The notes: generated from the letters alone by a model not told the origin. DNA of 64,000 bases from Pseudomonas sp. Choline-02u-1 (GCF_002836515.1 NZ_PJBC01000058.1:62001-126000), one strand, 5' to 3'; shown: positions 39,219-50,398, counted from the stretch's first letter. Numbers and translations: made by a program.

Positions 39219-40343
39219 ATGCGTGATCCAGCCCCTTCTGATACATCCAAGAAGCGCGTCATTGTCGGCATGTCCGGCGGCGTGGACTCTTCCGTTTCTG
39301 CCCTTCTGCTGATCGAGCAGGGTTATGAAGTGGAAGGCCTGTTCATGAAGAACTGGGAAGAAGACGACGGAACGGAATACTGCACCGCCATGGACGACCT
39401 GGCGGATGCTCAGGCTGTCTGCGACAAGATCGGCATAAAACTGCACACCGCCAACTTCGCTGCCGAGTACTGGGACAACGTGTTCGAGCACTTCCTGGCC
39501 GAATACAAGGCCGGACGCACGCCGAACCCGGACATCCTGTGCAACCGCGAGATCAAGTTCAAGGCGTTCCTCGACTACGCGATGATGCTGGGCGCCGACC
39601 TGATCGCCACCGGCCATTACGTGCGCCGCCGCGACATCGATGGCCGCACCGAACTGCTCAAGGGCCTCGATCCGAACAAGGATCAGAGCTACTTCCTGCA
39701 CGCCGTCGGCGGCGAACAGATTGCCAAGACCCTGTTCCCGGTCGGCGAACTGGAAAAGCCTGAAGTCCGCGCGATTGCCGAGAAATACGAACTGGCGACC
39801 GCCAAGAAGAAGGATTCCACCGGAATCTGCTTCATCGGTGAGCGGCGCTTCAGCGACTTCCTCAAGCAATACCTGCCGGCGCAACCGGGTGAGATCAAAA
39901 CCACCGAAGGCGAAGTCATCGGCCGTCACCACGGCTTGATGTACCACACCATCGGCCAGCGCCAGGGCCTTGGCATCGGCGGTTTGAAAGATGCCGGCGA
40001 TGAGCCTTGGTACGTGCTGCGCAAGGATCTGGAAACCAACGAGCTGATCGTCGGCCAAGGCAACAACCATCCGTGGCTGTTCTCCGACGCCCTGCTCGCT
40101 TCGGACATCTACTGGGTCAACCCGATCGACCTGAGCCAACCGCTGCGCCTGACGGCGAAAGTGCGTTATCGCCAGAGCGATCAGGCCTGCACCCTGGAAA
40201 AGACCGCCAGCGGTTATCGCGCCGTGTTCGACGAACCGCAACGCGCGGTGACGCCGGGCCAATCGGTGGTGTTCTATGACGGCGAGATCTGCCTCGGCGG
40301 TGGTGTGATTGAAGTGGCAGAGCCGTGGAGCGGCCAGGCATGA
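39219..40343 (+). CDS. mnmA: tRNA-specific 2-thiouridylase MnmA
   Basis: The 374-residue enzyme has the PP-loop GMSGGVDSS (about residues 15-23), the first catalytic cysteine in [12 protein letters not shown] and the second in [13 protein letters not shown]. It adenylates and thiolates U34 of tRNA-Lys, -Glu and -Gln, using sulfur from the Tus relay. Its stop codon overlaps the hflD start by four bases. Confidence 0.97.
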   Translation: MRDPAPSDTSKKRVIVGMSGGVDSSVSALLLIEQGYEVEGLFMKNWEEDDGTEYCTAMDDLADAQAVCDKIGIKLHTANFAAEYWDNVFEHFLAEYKAGRTPNPDILCNREIKFKAFLDYAMMLGADLIATGHYVRRRDIDGRTELLKGLDPNKDQSYFLHAVGGEQIAKTLFPVGELEKPEVRAIAEKYELATAKKKDSTGICFIGERRFSDFLKQYLPAQPGEIKTTEGEVIGRHHGLMYHTIGQRQGLGIGGLKDAGDEPWYVLRKDLETNELIVGQGNNHPWLFSDALLASDIYWVNPIDLSQPLRLTAKVRYRQSDQACTLEKTASGYRAVFDEPQRAVTPGQSVVFYDGEICLGGGVIEVAEPWSGQA

Positions 40344-40963
40344 GCCCGACTCAGGAGCAACTGACGGCGCTGGGTGGTGTGTTTCTCGCCGCCGTGCTGG
40401 TCGACCGCATCGCCAAGACCGGCCAGACCAACGAGGCCGGCCTGAGCTGCATGCTCGGCAGCCTGCTGGTGCGTGATCCGAAAGATACCCTCGATGTGTA
40501 CGGCGGCGATGACATCAATCTGCGCGAGGGTTACCGCGCATTGATTGGCGCCCTGGAGCGCGATCCGAGCACCTTGCAGCGCGAGCCATTGCGCTACGCC
40601 TTGTCGATGCTGGGTCTGGAGCGGCAACTGGCCAAGCGTGACGACATGCTCGAAACGATCGCCAAACGCCTGCCGCAGATCCAGGCGCAGGTGGAGCACT
40701 TCGGCCCGGCCCACGAAAACGTCGTGGCCGCTTGCGGTGCGCTGTATCAGGACACCTTGAGCACCCTGCGCCAGCGCATTCAGGTGCATGGCGACATGCG
40801 CAACTTGCAGCAACCAAGCAACGCTTCGAAGATTCGCGCCCTGCTGCTGGCCGGGATTCGTTCGGCACGCCTGTGGCGACAACTCGGCGGCCACCGCTGG
40901 CAGCTGGTGATCAGCCGCCGCAAGCTGCTCAAAGAGCTTTATCCGTTGATGCGCAGCGAGTAA
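40340..40963 (+). CDS. hflD: High-frequency lysogenization protein HflD homologue
   Basis: This 207-residue alpha-helical protein begins [20 protein letters not shown] and matches the HflD family in size, order of helices and position after mnmA. In E. coli HflD is a peripheral membrane protein that affects lambda CII stability; its cellular role is not well defined. The ATGA overlap with mnmA indicates co-translation. Confidence 0.93.
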   Translation: MSPTQEQLTALGGVFLAAVLVDRIAKTGQTNEAGLSCMLGSLLVRDPKDTLDVYGGDDINLREGYRALIGALERDPSTLQREPLRYALSMLGLERQLAKRDDMLETIAKRLPQIQAQVEHFGPAHENVVAACGALYQDTLSTLRQRIQVHGDMRNLQQPSNASKIRALLLAGIRSARLWRQLGGHRWQLVISRRKLLKELYPLMRSE

Positions 40964-41002
40964 ACGTCGCGTGATGAAGGCTTTATAGTCTGTAACGCGT
41001 AA

Positions 41003-42460
<1,458 letters not shown>

Positions 42461-42481
42461 TCGACCGTTTGCCCCGTTTGA

Positions 42482-42507
42482 GACGCCCGGCCGCGCCGGG
42501 CGTTTTT
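42482..42507 (+). terminator. Intrinsic terminator after purB
   Basis: GACGCCCGGC and GCCGGGCG(T) form a stem with a short CGC loop, followed by TTTTT. Confidence 0.88.
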
Positions 42508-42546
42508 ATTCCCGTCTGAAAAAGCACTTTTTTCAATAGGTTACAT

Positions 42547-43716
42547 ATGAATTCCGATATTCCTCTTCAACTTCTGGGCGGCCTCACAGCACGCGAATTC
42601 CTGCGCGACTACTGGCAGAAAAAACCGCTGCTGATCCGTCAGGCGATTCCTGACTTCGAAAGCCCGATCGACGCCGACGAACTGGCTGGCCTGGCCCTTG
42701 AAGAAGAAGTCGAATCGCGTCTGGTCATCGAACACGGCGAGCGCCCGTGGGAACTGCGTCGCGGCCCGTTCGCCGAAGACGAGTTCAGCAAACTGCCGGA
42801 GAAAGAGTGGACTCTGCTGGTGCAGGCGGTGGATCAGTTCGTGCCGGAAGTCAGCGAACTGCTGGAAAACTTCCGCTTTCTGCCGAGCTGGCGCGTCGAC
42901 GACGTGATGATCAGCTTCGCCGCACCGGGCGGCAGCGTCGGCCCGCATTTCGACAACTACGACGTCTTCCTGCTGCAGGGCCACGGCAAGCGCAACTGGA
43001 AAATCGGCCAGATGTGCGACTCCGAGAGCCCGTTGCTGCAACACGCAGATTTGCGCATCCTCGCCGAATTCCATGAGACCGAAGAATGGGTGCTGGAGCC
43101 GGGCGACATGCTCTACCTGCCGCCGCGTCTGGCCCATTGCGGTGTCGCAGTCGATAACTGCATGACCTACTCGGTCGGCTTCCGTGCGCCGAGCGCCGCT
43201 GAAGTGCTGACCCACTTCACCGACTTCCTCAGCCAGTTCCTGACTGACGAAGAGCGCTATACCGATGCCGACGCCAAGCCGGCGGTCGACCCGCACCAGA
43301 TTCAACACGATGCGCTGGATCGCCTGAAAAGCCTGCTCGCCGAGCACATGAGCGACGAGCGTCTGCTGCTGACCTGGTTCGGCCAGTACATGACCGAGCC
43401 GCGCTACCCGGAACTGGTGGTCGGCCCGGAAGACGTCGAAGAAGAAGACTTCCTCGCCGCCCTGCAGGACGGCGCCGTGCTGATCCGCAACCCGAGCGCG
43501 CGTCTGGCCTGGTCGGAAGTCGATGATGACCTGCTGCTGTTCGCCAGCGGCCAGAGCCGTTATTTGCCGGGCAAGCTGCGCGAGCTGCTGAAGCTGATCT
43601 GCGCCGCTGACGCTCTGCACGCTGACAACCTCGGCGAGTGGCTGACCGATGAAGACGGGCGCAGCCTGCTCTGCGAACTGGTCAAGCAAGGAAGCCTGGG
43701 GTTCGCCGATGAATAA
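42547..43716 (+). CDS. roxA: JmjC-type ribosomal oxygenase (RoxA/YcfD, 50S L16 arginine hydroxylase family)
   Basis: The 389-residue 2-oxoglutarate/Fe(II) oxygenase has a cupin core with the metal-binding H134-x-D136 in GPHFDNYDVF and the distal histidine in PRLAHCGVAV, plus the C-terminal helical and winged-helix dimer region of the family. E. coli YcfD hydroxylates Arg81 of ribosomal protein L16. It overlaps the GNAT gene by eight bases, so the two are translationally coupled. Confidence 0.93.
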   Translation: MNSDIPLQLLGGLTAREFLRDYWQKKPLLIRQAIPDFESPIDADELAGLALEEEVESRLVIEHGERPWELRRGPFAEDEFSKLPEKEWTLLVQAVDQFVPEVSELLENFRFLPSWRVDDVMISFAAPGGSVGPHFDNYDVFLLQGHGKRNWKIGQMCDSESPLLQHADLRILAEFHETEEWVLEPGDMLYLPPRLAHCGVAVDNCMTYSVGFRAPSAAEVLTHFTDFLSQFLTDEERYTDADAKPAVDPHQIQHDALDRLKSLLAEHMSDERLLLTWFGQYMTEPRYPELVVGPEDVEEEDFLAALQDGAVLIRNPSARLAWSEVDDDLLLFASGQSRYLPGKLRELLKLICAADALHADNLGEWLTDEDGRSLLCELVKQGSLGFADE

Positions 43717-44134
43717 AATTCGCGTTCGTGTCGCAGACTGGCAGAAGGATATCGCCGAGATCCGGCGCATTCGTGAAACGGTGTTCATCGCCGAACAATC
43801 GGTGCCACCCGAGCTTGAGTGGGACGCCGATGACGCGACCGCCGTGCACTTCCTGGCGTTCGAAGGCGACTTCCCGATTGGCACGGCACGACTGCTGCCC
43901 GATGGGCACATCGGGCGGGTCTCGGTGCTGAAAGACTGGCGCGGAATGAAGGTCGGTGATGCGTTGATGCAAGCGGTCATCGCCGAAGCTGAAGCGCGCG
44001 GCTTGAAGCAGCAAATGCTCAGCGCACAGGTGCAGGCCACGGCGTTTTACGAGCGTTTGGGTTTCAGCCTGGTCAGCGAGGAATTCCTCGAGGCCGGGAT
44101 CCCGCATGTCGACATGGTTCGGCATTCGGCCTGA
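43709..44134 (+). CDS. GNAT-family N-acetyltransferase
   Basis: The 141-residue protein has the GNAT fold: RRIRETVFIAEQSVPPELEW near the N-terminus, the acetyl-CoA pyrophosphate loop RVSVLKDWRGMKVGDALMQA (R/Q-x-x-G-x-G/A position) and the C-terminal FYERLGFSLVSEEF. The ElaA/YjcF-like N-terminus (VFIAEQ) is common in uncharacterised members; the substrate is unknown. The ATG at 43709 overlaps the roxA stop. Confidence 0.88.
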   Translation: MNKIRVRVADWQKDIAEIRRIRETVFIAEQSVPPELEWDADDATAVHFLAFEGDFPIGTARLLPDGHIGRVSVLKDWRGMKVGDALMQAVIAEAEARGLKQQMLSAQVQATAFYERLGFSLVSEEFLEAGIPHVDMVRHSA

Positions 44135-44144
44135 GCCCCGCCCT

Positions 44145-44256
44145 GATCGTTCCCATGCTCTGCGTGGGAATGCCTCTCGGGACGCTCCGCGTCCCTTGCG
44201 GCATGTGACGCAGAGCGTCACTGGCTGCATTCCCACGCAGAGCGTGGGAACGATCA
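44145..44256. repeat. Long inverted repeat (CGTTCCCATGCTCTGCGTGGGAA type)
   Basis: GATCGTTCCCATGCTCTGCG and CGCAGAGCGTGGGAACGATC form the ends of a 112-base palindrome. Inner blocks (GGGACGCTCCGCGTCCC and GACGCAGAGCGTCA) form their own hairpins, suggesting a branched structure. It differs from both the REP family and the GCTGCCGAAGGCTGC hairpin family and is a single copy here. Confidence 0.85.
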
Positions 44257-44288
44257 CGCCCCGCCATCCACCGATGCCGGGGCGTTTT
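44256..44288 (+). terminator. Intrinsic terminator after the GNAT gene
   Basis: ACGCCCC and GGGGCGT pair at the end of the long inverted repeat and are followed by TTTT. Confidence 0.75.
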
Positions 44289-44367
44289 GCTGTCTACGAT
44301 TCAACTTGCCCCACCCCGGGCCGACAAACTGGCAATATCAAGCCTTTCGAACGCGGAGATAACGGAC

Positions 44368-45129
44368 ATGTCCCTACGCACCCTGCTCACCACCCTGCTG
44401 CTCGGCTGCAGCTTTTCGGTGCTGGCAGCCACAGAAATCGTCCCCCTCAAGTACCACACCAGCGCCGACATGCTGCCGGTCGCGCAGGACTTCATCGGCC
44501 AGGACGGTCAGGTCAGCGCTTACGGCAACCAACTGATCGTCAAAGCCGAGCCGGGCAAGATTCAGGAGCTGAAGGACCTGCTGGCGCAACTCGACACTGC
44601 GCCCAAGCGCTTGCTGATCACCGTCGATACCAATGAAAACAATGGCCGTGGCGACGAAGGTTATGCGGTCAACGGCGCCCAGCCGAGTCAGACCCGGATC
44701 ATCAGCCGCAGCACCACCAGCCGTAACGGCGGCGTCCAGCAAGTGCAGACCAGTGAAGGTACGCCGGCGCTGATTCAGGTCGGCCAGAGCGTACCGATCA
44801 CCAACACGCAAAGCGATTCCTACGGCGGTTACAGCAGCGAGACTCAATACCGCAACGTCACCCAGGGTTTCTATGTCACCGCCAGCGTCACTGGCGAAAC
44901 CGTTCATCTGGCGATCAGTACCAACCGTGACCGCATGAGCCAGGAACGTCCCGATGTAGTGAACGTGCAAAGCACCGACACAACCGTCACCGGACGCCTC
45001 GGCGAATGGATCACTCTGGCAGGTGTCAACAGCCAGACACAGGCCGATAAACAAGGCCTGACCCGCAGCTACTCGACTCAAGGCCGCGATGACATGACCT
45101 TGCGGGTGAAAGTCGACACGCTGGACTAA
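44368..45129 (+). CDS. Short secretin-like periplasmic protein
   Basis: From the ATG at 44368 the product is 253 residues. It starts with a signal peptide (MSLRTLLTTLLLGCSFSVLA) and a secretin N-domain-like block (VVPLKYHTSADMLP style, then GNQLIVKAEPGKIQELKDLLAQLDTA). A region resembling the secretin core follows (GTPALIQVGQSVPITN, TQGFYVTASVTGETVHLAIS, TTVTGRLGEWITLAGV). It is far shorter than true type II/III secretins (600 or more), with no clear beta-barrel C-terminus, so it may be a periplasmic accessory protein. Function is unknown. Confidence 0.7.
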   Translation: MSLRTLLTTLLLGCSFSVLAATEIVPLKYHTSADMLPVAQDFIGQDGQVSAYGNQLIVKAEPGKIQELKDLLAQLDTAPKRLLITVDTNENNGRGDEGYAVNGAQPSQTRIISRSTTSRNGGVQQVQTSEGTPALIQVGQSVPITNTQSDSYGGYSSETQYRNVTQGFYVTASVTGETVHLAISTNRDRMSQERPDVVNVQSTDTTVTGRLGEWITLAGVNSQTQADKQGLTRSYSTQGRDDMTLRVKVDTLD

Positions 45130-45604
45130 AGCACCGAAAACTGACTGATTAGTCGTATTAGACGAAAGATGTAGTGCTTCAAAAAAAGCACTACAAAACG
45201 TTTGACGAGGCAAAAAAGCGAAGGCATGATGGCCTCGCTCCCGCTAATCAGAGGCCCTGGCAAGGGCCTTCGAAGCGCCGCTCGCACCTACCCCGCGAAC
45301 CGCTTCGTGTCTGTACCGCCCACAAGGTGTGTTTGACGAGGTTGCCGACTGGAACGAAGTTGTCCCGAGGGACGGAAGCGTATTTAGGTAACCCGGCTTC
45401 ACGCTGTTGTCCGTATAAAGGCCCACGACGCCCGCATGCGCCCGCAGTCCGCCACTACCTGCTCACTTCCCCCTCGAGCTCATCGTTCATCCCGTCGCCT
45501 ACCCCGCCAAATCCGACTTGACCACCTAAGCTTCTGGTCAGCGAGCGCAGGAATTTTCCACCGCAGAACAACTTTTCATAAAAGACGCGACGAGGTTTAT
45601 CTCC
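45130..45604. promoter_or_regulatory. Long aceA upstream region with candidate promoter and repeated TTTGACGAGG
   Basis: This 475-base gap has an imperfect hairpin (GTAGTGCTT / GCACTAC, 45171-45194), a TTGACG hexamer at 45202-45207 with a 17-base spacer to CATGAT (45225-45230; 4 of 6 to TATAAT) and a second copy of TTTGACGAGG at 45332-45341. Several GC-rich inverted segments (e.g. AGGCCCTGGCAAGGGCCTT near 45251-45269) follow. If the promoter is right, the aceA transcript has a leader of about 370 bases. No gene is supported in the gap. Confidence 0.35.
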
Positions 45605-46930
45605 ATGGCACTGACACGCGAACAGCAAATTGCAGCCCTCGAAAAAGACTGGGCTGAGAACCCGCGCTGGAAAGGCGTGACACGCACTTACTCCGCTGCT
45701 GACGTGGTCCGTCTGCGTGGCTCGGTTCAGCCTGAGCACACTTTCGCGAAGATGGGCGCCGAGAAGCTGTGGAACCTGGTCACCCAGGGTGCCAAGCCGT
45801 CCTTCCGTCCAGAGAAAGATTTCGTCAACTGCATGGGCGCCCTGACTGGCGGCCAGGCTGTTCAGCAGGTCAAGGCCGGTATCCAGGCGATCTACCTGTC
45901 CGGCTGGCAGGTGGCTGCGGACAACAACTCCGCCGAATCCATGTACCCGGATCAGTCGCTGTACCCGGTGGACTCGGTGCCGACCGTGGTCAAGCGCATC
46001 AACAACTCGTTCCGTCGCGCTGACCAGATCCAGTGGAAAGCCGGCAAGAACCCGGGCGATGACGGCTACATCGATTACTTCGCGCCAATCGTCGCGGACG
46101 CTGAAGCCGGTTTCGGCGGCGTACTGAACGCCTACGAGCTGATGAAAAGCATGATCGAAGCAGGCGCCGCCGGCGTTCACTTCGAAGACCAGCTGGCTTC
46201 CGTGAAGAAATGCGGCCACATGGGCGGCAAGGTACTGGTGCCAACCCAGGAAGCCGTGCAGAAGCTGACCGCTGCGCGTCTGGCGGCTGACGTTGCCGGC
46301 ACCCCAACCATCATTCTGGCGCGTACCGATGCCAACGCGGCAGACCTGCTGACTTCCGACTGCGACCCGTACGACCAGCCGTTCGTGACTGGCGAGCGCA
46401 CCCAGGAAGGTTTCTACAAGGTTCGCGCCGGTCTGGATCAGGCCATCGCCCGTGGTCTGGCTTACGCGCCGTATGCTGATCTGATCTGGTGCGAAACCGC
46501 CAAGCCGGATCTGGAAGAAGCCCGTCGCTTCGCTGAGGCGATCAAGAAGGAATACCCGGACCAGTTGCTGTCGTACAACTGCTCGCCGTCCTTCAACTGG
46601 AAGAAGAACCTGGACGACGCGACCATCGCCAAGTTCCAGCGTGAACTGTCTGCCATGGGTTACAAGCACCAGTTCATCACCCTGGCCGGCATTCACAACA
46701 TGTGGCACAGCATGTTCAACCTGGCGCACGACTACGCCCGCAACGACATGACTGCCTACGTGAAGCTGCAGGAGCAGGAATTCGCTGACGCCGCCAAGGG
46801 TTACACCTTTGTTGCGCACCAGCAGGAAGTGGGCACCGGCTACTTCGACGACATGACCACCGTGATCCAGGGCGGCTCGTCGTCGGTGACCGCGCTGACC
46901 GGTTCGACCGAAGAAGAGCAGTTCCACTGA
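45605..46930 (+). CDS. aceA: Isocitrate lyase AceA
   Basis: The 441-residue enzyme contains the catalytic [11 protein letters not shown] block, the preceding [11 protein letters not shown], and [15 protein letters not shown] [15 protein letters not shown] active-site region. It cleaves isocitrate to glyoxylate and succinate, the first step of the glyoxylate shunt, competing with Icd and Idh encoded 7-11 kb upstream. GACGAGG precedes the ATG. A terminator follows, so it is probably a single-gene unit; malate synthase is not in the window. Confidence 0.97.
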   Translation: MALTREQQIAALEKDWAENPRWKGVTRTYSAADVVRLRGSVQPEHTFAKMGAEKLWNLVTQGAKPSFRPEKDFVNCMGALTGGQAVQQVKAGIQAIYLSGWQVAADNNSAESMYPDQSLYPVDSVPTVVKRINNSFRRADQIQWKAGKNPGDDGYIDYFAPIVADAEAGFGGVLNAYELMKSMIEAGAAGVHFEDQLASVKKCGHMGGKVLVPTQEAVQKLTAARLAADVAGTPTIILARTDANAADLLTSDCDPYDQPFVTGERTQEGFYKVRAGLDQAIARGLAYAPYADLIWCETAKPDLEEARRFAEAIKKEYPDQLLSYNCSPSFNWKKNLDDATIAKFQRELSAMGYKHQFITLAGIHNMWHSMFNLAHDYARNDMTAYVKLQEQEFADAAKGYTFVAHQQEVGTGYFDDMTTVIQGGSSSVTALTGSTEEEQFH

Positions 46931-46996
46931 TAGTGCTTCGCTGAGCAAACGGCCTCTGCGGATCGAACAAAAGCTAACCGCAGAGCCGCAAGACTG

Positions 46997-47025
46997 ACGC
47001 CCCGACTGGTTCGGGGCGTTTTTTT
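46997..47025 (+). terminator. Intrinsic terminator after aceA
   Basis: ACGCCCCGA and TCGGGGCGT form the stem around CTGGT and are followed by TTTTTTT. Confidence 0.92.
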
Positions 47026-47078
47026 GTCTGCGATTCAGCCCCGCAATGGGCCCTTGAACAAATGCCCCCGCCCCAGCA

Positions 47079-47158
47079 GGAGTCGCCACAGGCTGCGGTC
47101 TCTTGATCTTTATCCCGAAAAACCAGATCAAACGATCTCAGCCTACGGCAACTTCAAC
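47079..47158. repeat. Heavily decayed hairpin repeat of the GCTGCGATC family
   Basis: AGGAGTCGCCACAGGCTGCG on the left and AGATCAAACGATCTCAGCCT with ACGGCAACTTC on the right still align with the intact family, but many stem positions no longer pair. It marks an old insertion between aceA and the permease gene. Confidence 0.65.
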
Positions 47159-47310
47159 GTCAATTCCCGCTACCTGTGACGACAGTTCACACCCTGTTTG
47201 AACCGTTTGGGGCTAATGCCTTTTTCTCTAAACGCTTAGGGTACGGCCCATCGCCGTGTCGTTGCGGCGCTCCAGACAATAATAAAGACGCTCATTCGAG
47301 GTATCAGCCG

Positions 47311-48735
47311 ATGCGTGATGACAAAGACAAGGCTAACAACGAGCTAGGGAATGGCTTGAAAGGACGGCAGGTGACGATGATTTCGATCGGCGGCGTGATT
47401 GGCGCCGGTCTTTTTGTCGGTTCAAGCAATGCCATCGCCACCGCCGGCCCTGCGGTGCTGGTGTCGTATGTCTGCGCAGCGGTCATCGTGGTGCTGGTCA
47501 TGCAGATGCTCGGCGAAATGGCGACTGCGCGGCCGGACACGGGGTCGTTCTCTTCCTACGCCGATCAGGCGATCGGTCGCTGGGCCGGTTTTTCCATTGG
47601 CTGGCTGTACTGGTGGTTTTATGTGTTGGTGATTGCCATTGAAGCCATTGTCGCCGGCAACATTCTTGGCGACTGGCTGGGGATTGCCCATTGGATGGCG
47701 GCTTTCGGCGTGACGTTTGCGTTGATCCTGTGCAACAGCCTCAGCGTCGGCTCGTTCGGTACTCTGGAATACTGGTTGTCATTGTTCAAGGTCGTGTCGA
47801 TCGTGGGTTTCATCATCCTCGGCGTGCTGGCGATTTTCGGCATTTTGCCGGGTTCCTCAACGAGCGGGATTTCCAATCTCTACGCCAACGGTGGCTTCGC
47901 CCCCAATGGCAATGTGGCAATCGTCGCCGGGTTGCTGACCGCCATGTTCAGCTTTCAGGGCAGCGAAGTGGTCACTATTGCCGCCGCTGAATCCAGGGAT
48001 CCCAAGGCCAATATCAAGAAAGCCATTCGCGCCGTGGTCTGGCGTCTGGGCCTGTTCTACCTCGGCTCGATGTTCGTGGTGGTCTGCCTGATTCCGTGGA
48101 ACGCTGCGGATCTGGCGCAGGGTTCTTACCAGGCGGTATTAAGTGCGATGAACATTCCATGGGCGCCGCAGATCATGAGCATCGTCGTGCTGGTGGCGGT
48201 AACCAGTTGCCTGAACTCGGCGATTTATACCGCTTCACGCATGGCTTATTCGCTGGCCCGTCGCGGTGATGCGCCTAAAGCCGTTTCGCACACCACCCGT
48301 CACGGCGTGCCGTTGCTGGCCGTCGCGCTGACATCGCTCGCCGCCCTGACGGCACTGACCGCCAACTACCTGCTACCCAGGCAAGTGTTTCAGTTCCTGC
48401 TGGCCACCAGCGGCGCATTGGCCTTGCTGATGTATCTGGTGATTGCCGTTACGCAATTGTGCATGCGCCGAAAACTCGTCGCCCAAGGCAAGAAACTCGA
48501 AGTGCGAATGTGGATGTTTCCGTACCTGACCGTTCTGACGATCGGGTTCATCCTCGGGGTATTCGCGATCATGGCGGCCTTCCCCGGCCAACGCGCAGAA
48601 CTGCTCTCCACCCTCGGCCTTACGACGGTGCTGGTGATCATTGGCGCTTGTTTGCAGAAATCGCAGCCCGAGTTGTCGGCGCGACGCAGCGCCATGGCCC
48701 CGACTGAAAACGTCACGGCGCAAGCATTGTCCTGA
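47311..48735 (+). CDS. gabP: Amino acid permease of the APC superfamily, GABA permease (GabP)-like
   Basis: From the ATG at 47311 (after CGAGGTATCAGCC) the product is 474 residues with about twelve membrane helices. It opens NELGNGLKGRQVTMISIGGV, the IGAGLFVGSSNAI motif of the AAT family, and has YWWFYVLVIAIEAIVAGNIL and FQGSEVVTIAAAES later. These features match GabP and related GABA/proline/aromatic permeases. Given the polyamine cluster upstream, which yields GABA, GABA is a sensible substrate but is not proven. A longer frame from 47176 lacks support. Confidence 0.8.
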   Translation: MRDDKDKANNELGNGLKGRQVTMISIGGVIGAGLFVGSSNAIATAGPAVLVSYVCAAVIVVLVMQMLGEMATARPDTGSFSSYADQAIGRWAGFSIGWLYWWFYVLVIAIEAIVAGNILGDWLGIAHWMAAFGVTFALILCNSLSVGSFGTLEYWLSLFKVVSIVGFIILGVLAIFGILPGSSTSGISNLYANGGFAPNGNVAIVAGLLTAMFSFQGSEVVTIAAAESRDPKANIKKAIRAVVWRLGLFYLGSMFVVVCLIPWNAADLAQGSYQAVLSAMNIPWAPQIMSIVVLVAVTSCLNSAIYTASRMAYSLARRGDAPKAVSHTTRHGVPLLAVALTSLAALTALTANYLLPRQVFQFLLATSGALALLMYLVIAVTQLCMRRKLVAQGKKLEVRMWMFPYLTVLTIGFILGVFAIMAAFPGQRAELLSTLGLTTVLVIIGACLQKSQPELSARRSAMAPTENVTAQALS

Positions 48736-48876
48736 AAACCGGCTGCCGCTATGACGTGGCGTCATAGCGAGTGTGCCGACGAGCCTCTTTTTCACAACCG
48801 ATAAGCTCCCTAATCTGCTTAAGCCCCGGCCAACCTACCTATCGCCGGGGTTTTCAGAAACCACAAGGAACGCCTG

Positions 48877-49413
48877 ATGACGATTGCGCCCAAACCTGAC
48901 GAACTGGCCATCCCTTATCAACTGCCGCAAGTGCCATACATGGCACCTGACATGGTCCACCCTGGCGTACTCGACCAATGGCTGGAAGACGATCAACTGT
49001 GGGTGCCGGTGACGGATTCGGTGTCGTTCAAACCGTTACTGCTCAGTGTTTCCGGTGGCTACTACATCAATCTGTTGCGCGTGCGCAAAAGCGGTGTGCT
49101 CTCGCGTCACCGCCACACCGGCGGGGTCCACGCGATGGTGCTGAAGGGCCGCTGGTATTATCTGGAGCATGACTGGGTCGCCGAGCAAGGTTCATTCGCG
49201 TTCGAGCCGCCGGGAGAGACTCACACATTGTTCGTGCCGGAAGATGTCGAAGAAATGATCACCTGGTTTCATGTACAGGGCGGTTATACCTACGTCGATC
49301 CACAAGGCGTAGCGGTCGGCTACGAAGACGTTTTCACCAAACTGGAAACGGCCCGCGCGCATTACAAAAAGCTCGGGCTGCCAGACGACTACATCGAACA
49401 GTTCATTCGCTGA
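48877..49413 (+). CDS. Cupin-domain protein, 2,4'-dihydroxyacetophenone dioxygenase-like
   Basis: This 178-residue single-cupin protein has the metal-binding cupin 1 motif (SRHRHTGGVHAMVLKGRWYY: HRH, then the E-equivalent replaced by H/G context) and cupin 2 (EPPGETHTLFVPED). It resembles, from memory, the acetylacetone- or dihydroxyacetophenone-cleaving dioxygenase family, but substrate is unknown. AAGGA precedes the ATG. A LysR regulator and a class III aminotransferase follow in the same direction, suggesting one small catabolic unit. Confidence 0.7.
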   Translation: MTIAPKPDELAIPYQLPQVPYMAPDMVHPGVLDQWLEDDQLWVPVTDSVSFKPLLLSVSGGYYINLLRVRKSGVLSRHRHTGGVHAMVLKGRWYYLEHDWVAEQGSFAFEPPGETHTLFVPEDVEEMITWFHVQGGYTYVDPQGVAVGYEDVFTKLETARAHYKKLGLPDDYIEQFIR

Positions 49414-49455
49414 TCCGCGCCGTGGCAGGCGCCTGATCGACACGGGAGGCAAGAA

Positions 49456-50367
49456 TTGGATAACTACTCGCAGCTGTTGGCGTTTCTTTGGGCCACAGAG
49501 CACGGTAACTTTTCAGCGGCCTCTCGCGCGCACGGTCTGACGCCTTCGGCCATCAGCAAGCTGATCTCCCGCCTGGAGGATCGCTTGCAGGTGCGTCTGT
49601 TTCAACGCGGCACACGCAGTTTGTCGCTGACTGAAGAAGGCGCCGCGTATCTGGTCAGCGCCCGTGCGGTAATCAATGCGATGGCCGAGGCGGACTCACT
49701 GGCCGAAGCGTTTCCGACGCGGGTCAGTGGCACGCTGCGGATTCACACGATGTCGACGTTCGCCAAACACCAGATCATTCCATGGCTGCCGGAGTTTTTA
49801 GCGGCCTACCCCGGGCTTGCGGTCGATATCCAGATTGGCGCGCAGTTCTCCGATCAGTTCGACCAAGGCCTGGATCTGGCGATTCACAGCGGCGTATTGC
49901 CTGACTCCACACGGATCGCTCGCAAAATCGGCCAGAGTCGCTGGATCATCTGCGCGTCCCCGGACTACCTCGCCCGCCAGGGAACGCCGGAGCACCCGCG
50001 GCAGTTACTCGATCACACGTGTTTCAGCTTTGGCTTCAATAGTGTGTGGAATGACTGGGATTTTCTCATCGATGGCCACCCGATCAGCATCCCGGTGATT
50101 CCCAAAGCGACGTTCGCCCAAGGCGATCTGCTGCGTGACCTGGCACTCAGCGGGGCCGGCATTGTGCAGTTGGCCGAGTTTCATATCGGCCACGACATCC
50201 GCGAAGGCCGCTTGATCCCGCTGCTGCAAAGCTACGGCCCGGACCGTTTCGAACCGATTTATCTGATCTACACCAATCGCAAGCACCTCAGCCCCAGGAT
50301 CCGCGTGTTCCGCGACTTTCTTGAACAGAAACTCGCGCAGAGTCCGTGGAACACCGAGCGCGGCTGA
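49456..50367 (+). CDS. LysR-family transcriptional regulator (TTG start)
   Basis: The 303-residue protein has an N-terminal winged helix-turn-helix (AASRAHGLTPSAISKLISRL near residues 18-37, then RLFQRGTRSLSLTEEG) and a C-terminal periplasmic-binding-like effector domain (from about 90: GTLRIHTMSTFAKHQIIPWL). The start is taken as TTG 49456 because GGGAGG lies six bases upstream and no ATG fits the conserved N-terminus. It probably controls the flanking cupin and aminotransferase genes in response to an unknown compound. Confidence 0.88.
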   Translation: MDNYSQLLAFLWATEHGNFSAASRAHGLTPSAISKLISRLEDRLQVRLFQRGTRSLSLTEEGAAYLVSARAVINAMAEADSLAEAFPTRVSGTLRIHTMSTFAKHQIIPWLPEFLAAYPGLAVDIQIGAQFSDQFDQGLDLAIHSGVLPDSTRIARKIGQSRWIICASPDYLARQGTPEHPRQLLDHTCFSFGFNSVWNDWDFLIDGHPISIPVIPKATFAQGDLLRDLALSGAGIVQLAEFHIGHDIREGRLIPLLQSYGPDRFEPIYLIYTNRKHLSPRIRVFRDFLEQKLAQSPWNTERG

Positions 50368-50398
50368 TCGCTCACCTATCATTAGTACAGAAGCTTCT

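Noticed and set aside
44368..45129. True type II/III secretin gene, truncated by mutation
   Set aside because: The frame has a proper signal, ends cleanly and no leftover secretin sequence follows it, so it appears to be a complete short protein.
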